DNA of 64,000 nt from Owenia fusiformis. Its lineage: Eukaryota > Annelida > Polychaeta > Sabellida > Oweniidae. The notes below the pieces were generated by a model. It had not been told where the DNA came from. It saw only the letters and a program-made list of their open reading frames with translations, and did not search any database. Below, piece after piece: positions 58,980-64,000 of this stretch (its first letter is position 1; each line of letters opens with the position of its first letter). The DNA is taken from positions 33,058,572-33,122,571 of the forward strand of contig CAIIXF020000012.1 of NCBI GenBank assembly GCA_903813345.2, read 5' to 3'. The position numbers and the translations under genes are program-made.

Positions 58980-59705
58980 CTGACCCCTATAGTTTCTAGA
59001 TCCATCCCTCTATGATGATATTTATGGTTTTATAGTGTGGAACTAAGATGTAAAACATAATTTAGATGGGTTTTAAGGAAGTTAAAGATTTTAAACAAGT
59101 CCAAAATTTGAAAAATTGTAAATATAGGGTTTCAAATTTACGAATTCCAGGTATAGCCATGGCTGACCCCTATAGTTTCTAGATCCATCCTTCTTTGATG
59201 ATATTTATGCTTTTATAGTGTGAAACTAAGATGTAAAACATAGTTTAGATGGGTTTTAAGGAAGTTATAGGTTTTAAACAAGTTCAAAATTCGAAGAATT
59301 GTAAATATAAGGTTTCAAATTTACGAATTCCAGGTATAGCCATAGCTGACCCCCATAGTTTCTAGATCCATCCCTTTATGATGATATTTGTTGTTTTGTT
59401 GTGTAGAACTAATATGTAAAACACAATTTAGAAGGGTTTTAAGGAAGCTTAAGGTTTTTAAGAAGTCCAAAATTTGAAAAATTGTAAATATAAGGTTTCA
59501 AATTTACGAATTTCAGGTATAGCCAAAGATGACCCTTATGGTTTTTACGTCTATACCTCAGTGATGAAATATATAGTTTTAGAGTGTTTAACTAAAATGT
59601 AAAAGACAGCTAAGATGAGTTTTAAGAAGTTCAAGGTTTTAAACAAGTGCAAAATTTGGAAAGTTGAGAAATATCATGTCTCAAATTCACATTATTCAGG
59701 TTCAG
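58980..59705. repeat. About 180-bp tandem repeat, four diverging copies
   Basis: Units contain GCTGACCCCTATAGTTTCTA, GATCCATCCCTCTATGATGA and TTCAAATTTACGAATTCCAG, starting near 58979, 59162, 59344 and 59527. The last is the most diverged. No coding sign. Confidence 0.8.
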
Positions 59706-59843
59706 CCTTGAGTGAGCCCTGATAATCAAAGGTTATGAGCATATTAGTATCAACTATGATATAGCTTAGAGACCAGGTGTTGAACAATACCTGTTGCATC
59801 AGTTAGTCTGCTGCATATAGATGGAGTGAAAAGTCATGAACTA

Positions 59844-60345
59844 CAGTAAAATCTCCCTTATCTGAATGCTATTTGGACTAGCTAAAAGCATTCTAATAAG
59901 GAGTATTTGAATTTTGAGGTTTTTACATCTGCAATATTCTGAATTTTGAAGAAATATGAATGCATTCTCAATGAAAAATATTAATAAATATTAATAATAT
60001 TTATACTGACCACATAAAAAGCTTAATAGCATTCCAAAATCCAATTCAAACGTTTTGATATCATAACAATTCGGTGTTAAACTGACAATATTTGAGCAAT
60101 TTTGTGAGAAATATGTGATGTTTGGTAAAAAGGGTTCAAGTAAGACAGGTTAATCTTTCAAATATGAGTGTTCACTGTTCGAATTAAGAGGTGTTCAGAT
60201 TTCAATTTTTTTAAACATAGGAGTCAATGGGAGGAAAATGGACTGGGAAAAGTGTTCAGATTGGTGGGTGTTCAGATTAGTCAGGTGTTGGGATGATTGG
60301 TAGGTGTTCACAATAGTCAGATGTTGGGATATACAGGTTTCACTG
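59844..60345. mobile_element. Pogo/mariner-like MITE
   Basis: Ends CAGTAAAATCTCCCTTATCT and GGGATATACAGGTTTCACTG are inverted repeats; TA precedes the left end but TT follows the right. The interior has GTGTTCAGATT repeats like those at 31674. No transposase. Confidence 0.65.
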
Positions 60346-60948
60346 TTGATATATCATTTATACAAGATGATGAACTAGAACTACTGTACTAGGTGCCTTT
60401 GATAATTTTTACCACAAAGTTAATACTATGTCAGGAAAAGAAAGTACCCATGACACTATGCTTGTACAACTTGAAAATCAACAACACTATAACATTTAAT
60501 AAAGGTGTCTACCAGATGAGTAATCCACATAAATTCAAATACAAGCACTTGGCATGCTATTCCCTAAGATGCTATTTATAGATTTTTAATCAATGAAATT
60601 AATCAGCTTATTGGTTTCATATAAGTTTCTCTAGAATCTAAAATTGACCTTGGGTTTATGAGAGTAGTAAATTGGAATGCAGTTATATGAAGTATTGAAT
60701 TGGCTGGAATTGGACACACCTTGCCTAGCTATGTGGGAGTAAACTATGATCTTATATTGATACAAACATTTCGTTTGACAATGATCATGTATCTTATCCT
60801 GTAAAATCAGAACTTAAAAAGGGGTTTGAAATGGAGATCGATGAACCCATACCACAAATTGATAAAACTTTTGTGATCAATACAATGGCTATGACAAAAG
60901 GAAAATTAGGATTAATTTATATGTTGAAATTTGGAGTTTTGGAAAGGT

Positions 60949-61125
60949 TTATTGGGGGGGGGGTGTATAGAGGGTCTTGGAAATGCATATACAATATTTT
61001 TCAGCTCTCTTATACCATATACAATATTTTTTCACCCCTTTTATACCATATACAATATTTTTCACAGCTCTTATACCATATACGATATTTTACAAAAGTT
61101 CAGGTGAAATACAATATACGATAAT
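60949..61125. repeat. G-run plus ATACCATATACAATATTTTT repeat, left member
   Basis: GGGGGGGTGTATAGAGGG is followed by four units around CTTATACCATATACAATATT. A facing set at 62935-63092 ends CTCTATACACCCCCCCCC. The two tips are inverted, the inner units are not, so these may be two insertions and not one element. Confidence 0.5.
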
Positions 61126-61806
61126 TTTGAAACTGCTGTTGATTAAAGTTTGGATATTTATAAGGAAATAATATTAGGAGAGAATCCATGTACTAAAGTA
61201 AATGTATTATTATTATAAGGCAAATAGACTCCACATACATACCACAATGATTTCATTTATTACATTATGAATAAGGCACCATTCGGGTACATCCGCATTC
61301 CGCATGTTCAGAAAAGCTGTGACCACATTTTAATTTCAGCAAGTTGATTTAAAACACATTTATGGTATAAGATTCATGACTTCTCTTTAGTGATTTCACA
61401 ACCTACTTTGACCAAAAAACTAACTTAACATTTCTGCAATTTGCTACAGCCATTACCTGTAAAAGTACCATAAAGATATTCAAAATAAGCATAAAACCTG
61501 CATCATTGGAATGGGTGGAACTCTGAGTGTTCCTCTTTCTTATGACTTACTTTCCCATGACTTATTTTAATGTCAAGAGAATTCATCATAGTGAGCCAGG
61601 GAAAAAATTCCTTGAAACATAATTGATCAAAATTGAGAATGTGGAATAAAAGATTCATCATGTTTTCTATGAAAATAAAGTTTGCTGAGTAAAATATGTA
61701 TCAGATAGATAATGAAGATTCACAATGCACAATAATTTTGTAAAGCAGTTACCTGGAAAATATTAAGTATTGAAAACAGTTTCAGAAATAAAGGACTTCA
61801 ACTTCC
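61126..61806. other. Intergenic, no gene recognised
   Basis: AT-rich with no clear repeat or exon. Confidence 0.35.
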
Positions 61807-61809
61807 ATG

Positions 61810-62693
61810 TAGATGATCTGAAGAAATGAACGGAGGGGCGAGTAGCTGATTTATATGTTAGGTCTTCTTGGATTTCTTTTGAACTGATGGAGTTCTAAGA
61901 TTAAAGATCTATTAAAAAAGGTGCAGCGTAGCCAACGTGCAAATGCCAATGTTTTTGCTATAAATCAAGCAACAATGGTCTGCTCGACCTGTAATAAATA
62001 TATATAAGCGACACTTTTATCACAAAATTAATTTCATTGCCGGTTTTTTAGAATAATTTTCCAAATGATAGATAAAAAATAATCGAAAATAATTAAAAAT
62101 GAACGGAGGGGGGAGTGAACGGAGGGGGGAGTAATATGTCTTTAAGGTGGAAGAAATCTCCAAGAAATTCGAGTACTTGAAAAATGAACTCAGTAACTCA
62201 GTAACAGCTTGATGTTACAACTCTGAAAAGTGAAAAATGGGGACATATGGAGTTATTGGAAATAAAGTCAAGTTACATCTCTTTTCATATGTCTTATAGA
62301 CACATTACTCCCCCCTCCGTTCAATTTTAATAATTTTCGATTACTTTTTATATAACGTATGGTAACGTTTTTTTGCAAAACCAACGATGACAATAGTTTT
62401 GTGATAATTACTCCACTTACAAGTATTTATTACAGGTCGTGTAGACCGCTGTTGCTTGATAGCAAAAACATTGGCATTTGCACGTTGGCGACGCTGCACT
62501 TTTTTAATAGATCTTTTATCTTAGAATTCCACAGTTCAAAAAAAATCCAAGAAGACCTAACATATTTCCCTGTTCACTGCGCCTATTCATTTAGCCATTC
62601 AATTGTAAACTTTCTCTTGAAAAAATAAATTTTCAAATTTGTTGAATTTTCTACCGAAAATCAGCTACTACCCCTCCGTTCATTTCTTCTGAT
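61810..62693. mobile_element. Large fold-back element, arms about 340-390 bp
   Basis: GAAGAAATGAACGGAGGGG (61819) faces CCCCTCCGTTCATTTCTTC (62672-62690). Matching pairs run inward: AGGTCTTCTTGGATTT with AAATCCAAGAAGACCT, CAACGTGCAAATGCCAATGT with ACATTGGCATTTGCACGTTG, CGACCTGTAATAAATA with TATTTATTACAGGTCG, to GAACGGAGGGGGGAGTAATA (about 62117) with TATTACTCCCCCCTCCGTTC. The loop is about 150 bases. Target duplication unresolved. The open frame 62359-62628 lies in an arm and shows no domain. Confidence 0.85.
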
Positions 62694-62934
62694 CACCGGG
62701 CGGATTCTTATTCGAGACCGTATTTAACACCTCCTGTGAAAATTTGAATGAAAAGGCCACAAAACTCTTAGTTTGAGAATGATTTTCTCTAAACATACAG
62801 TATTGATTGACCTGGAATGTGGAACCAATTAGAGAGACTACTTTTCCATGTTTTTCCAACCAGTTACAGTAAGAGAGTTGGCACAATTGGGAACTTTAGG
62901 GTACAATTTCTTCATAATTAGCCTTATTAATTCT

Positions 62935-63092
62935 AGATACCATATACCATATATTTCTATTATACCATATACCATATTTTCTACACCTCTTATACCATAT
63001 ACGATAAATTTTGCCCCCTCTTATACAATATACAATAAATTTTCAGCCTCTTATACGATATACAATATCTCTATACACCCCCCCCCTTTATT
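62935..63092. repeat. ATACCATATACAATA repeat with C-run, right member
   Basis: CTTATACCATATACGATAAA and related units occur about five times and end CTCTATACACCCCCCCCC. Confidence 0.55.
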
Positions 63093-64000
63093 TGACTACT
63101 CCATCAAATCTAGTGAAGGAGCCCAAAGAATAGATTTCATATTACACTCCTAGTAGCCTCCATAGGTAAAGGATTCTGAAAGAATGCGAAGAATGGATGC
63201 TTCCCCTATTGAACTTTAATCCATAGAAGAAATTACACCATTACCTAAAAATATGAATGCCTTTTGGCCAAGTAATATAAGACAAATTTTCATAGATTAC
63301 AAAGAAATTCAAATAGCAGCATTCTAAAAGTGTGCCAAATGTCAAGATTTTTGTAAGTGGAACTATTGGAGAGAACTCAAATATCTTTGAAAATGATAAC
63401 TGAAATCCCTGTTAAATTCTACTCTTGAAGAGGATTCAGCAGGAGAACATTTGGGACTGCAGTAATTTGCATCAAATGACACTGATATTCTAATTTTAGG
63501 ACTATAATTTCAATAAATGTAAAAAATTCTTAAACTATGCTAGAAAATGTCATCTGATAAGTCAGTATCTAAACATTTTCTACAATGTACTTTTTTTGAT
63601 CTACATGGAGATTTTAGTGTGACAAGACCCTTTTACGACCCTGTAGAGTTCCTAATCTCACTGCACTAACGGGAGTTTCTAGGCCCTGGGGGTATAATCC
63701 TTATATTCCTTATTTTCCCAAATAATTACTGTTGCCTGATGACAAGTTGTTTTATTGGGAGTGTAGTGATTATAATTTGATAATTTATAATAACATTTTG
63801 TATTAGGAGATGATCATTGCTTAATTACAGTAGGGGTATACCAAAATATAGAGAAATCATGTTTCTTTTAATTAACCATGTCTTTATGTATTTTGACAAT
63901 GTAGAACATAACATCGAACATGTTGATGTGAAAAAGTAAAAATGCTACATCACATAATACATATCATCAAATAATAATTAATTAGTTATAATCCATTTAA
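63093..64000. other. Intergenic, no gene recognised
   Basis: AT-rich; no exon, repeat or transposon end identified. Confidence 0.4.

Noticed and set aside
62359-62628. 89-codon frame
   Set aside because: Lies within one arm of a fold-back element and has no recognisable domain.

Overview
The window is AT-rich eukaryotic nuclear DNA: genes are split by GT-AG introns, most of the sequence is introns, minisatellites and small DNA transposons, and there are no bacterial operon signals. The gene set (an LRRC23-type ciliary protein, an FKBP6/shutdown-type germline co-chaperone) and the hairpin-headed repeats with CCGTCCGTC tracts suggest an invertebrate animal, probably marine. I cannot name the species.

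Layout. 1-9.9 kb is repeat-rich: a cluster of hairpins (about 1.15-1.93 kb), a 2-kb satellite-cored element (3.6-5.7 kb), a broken LINE 3' end (5.9-7.0 kb) and degenerate tandem repeats. 9892-11913 (-) is an intronless 673-aa membrane protein with a SAM-like N-terminus and a duplicated four-helix module. 14780-43334 (+) is a 14-exon FKBP6/shutdown-like gene whose first coding exon I did not find. Its 12.3-kb first visible intron contains a complete 8-exon gene on the opposite strand (25039-16719) for a secreted, cysteine-rich, probably GPI-anchored 310-aa protein. Its last intron holds a 4.4-kb palindrome. A Harbinger-type transposon remnant follows (43796-44658). LRRC23 (48481-47462, -) and a four-exon single-domain rhodanese gene (49503-56406, +) stand head to head around a shared upstream region. 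The last 7.5 kb is repeats and MITEs.

Main observation. Several tandem arrays are built from pieces of the exons beside them. On the acceptor side, arrays repeat intron end + AG + the 5' part of an exon: FKBP6 exon D, about 44 x 67 bp; rhodanese exon 3 with its active-site Cys loop, about 33 x 97 bp; shorter decayed sets at FKBP6 exons A and B. On the donor side, arrays repeat the exon 3' end + GT + intron start: FKBP6 exon J, 4 x 147 bp; single decayed copies at exons K and M; decayed copies at B. The last rhodanese exon is echoed about 8 times in its 3' flank. In each case one complete exon sits at one edge of the array, and it is the only copy with both splice sites. Pairing of splice sites across the exon would therefore pick the right copy. 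All exon phases and lengths close correctly in the three spliced genes, which supports the models.

Roles. The genes do not form a pathway: FKBP6/shutdown proteins act with HSP90 in piRNA biogenesis and meiosis, LRRC23 is a radial-spoke 3 component of motile cilia, and the rhodanese probably transfers sulfur. Cilium/sperm and germline roles for LRRC23 and FKBP6 are known from their families; any link between them here is not shown by the sequence.
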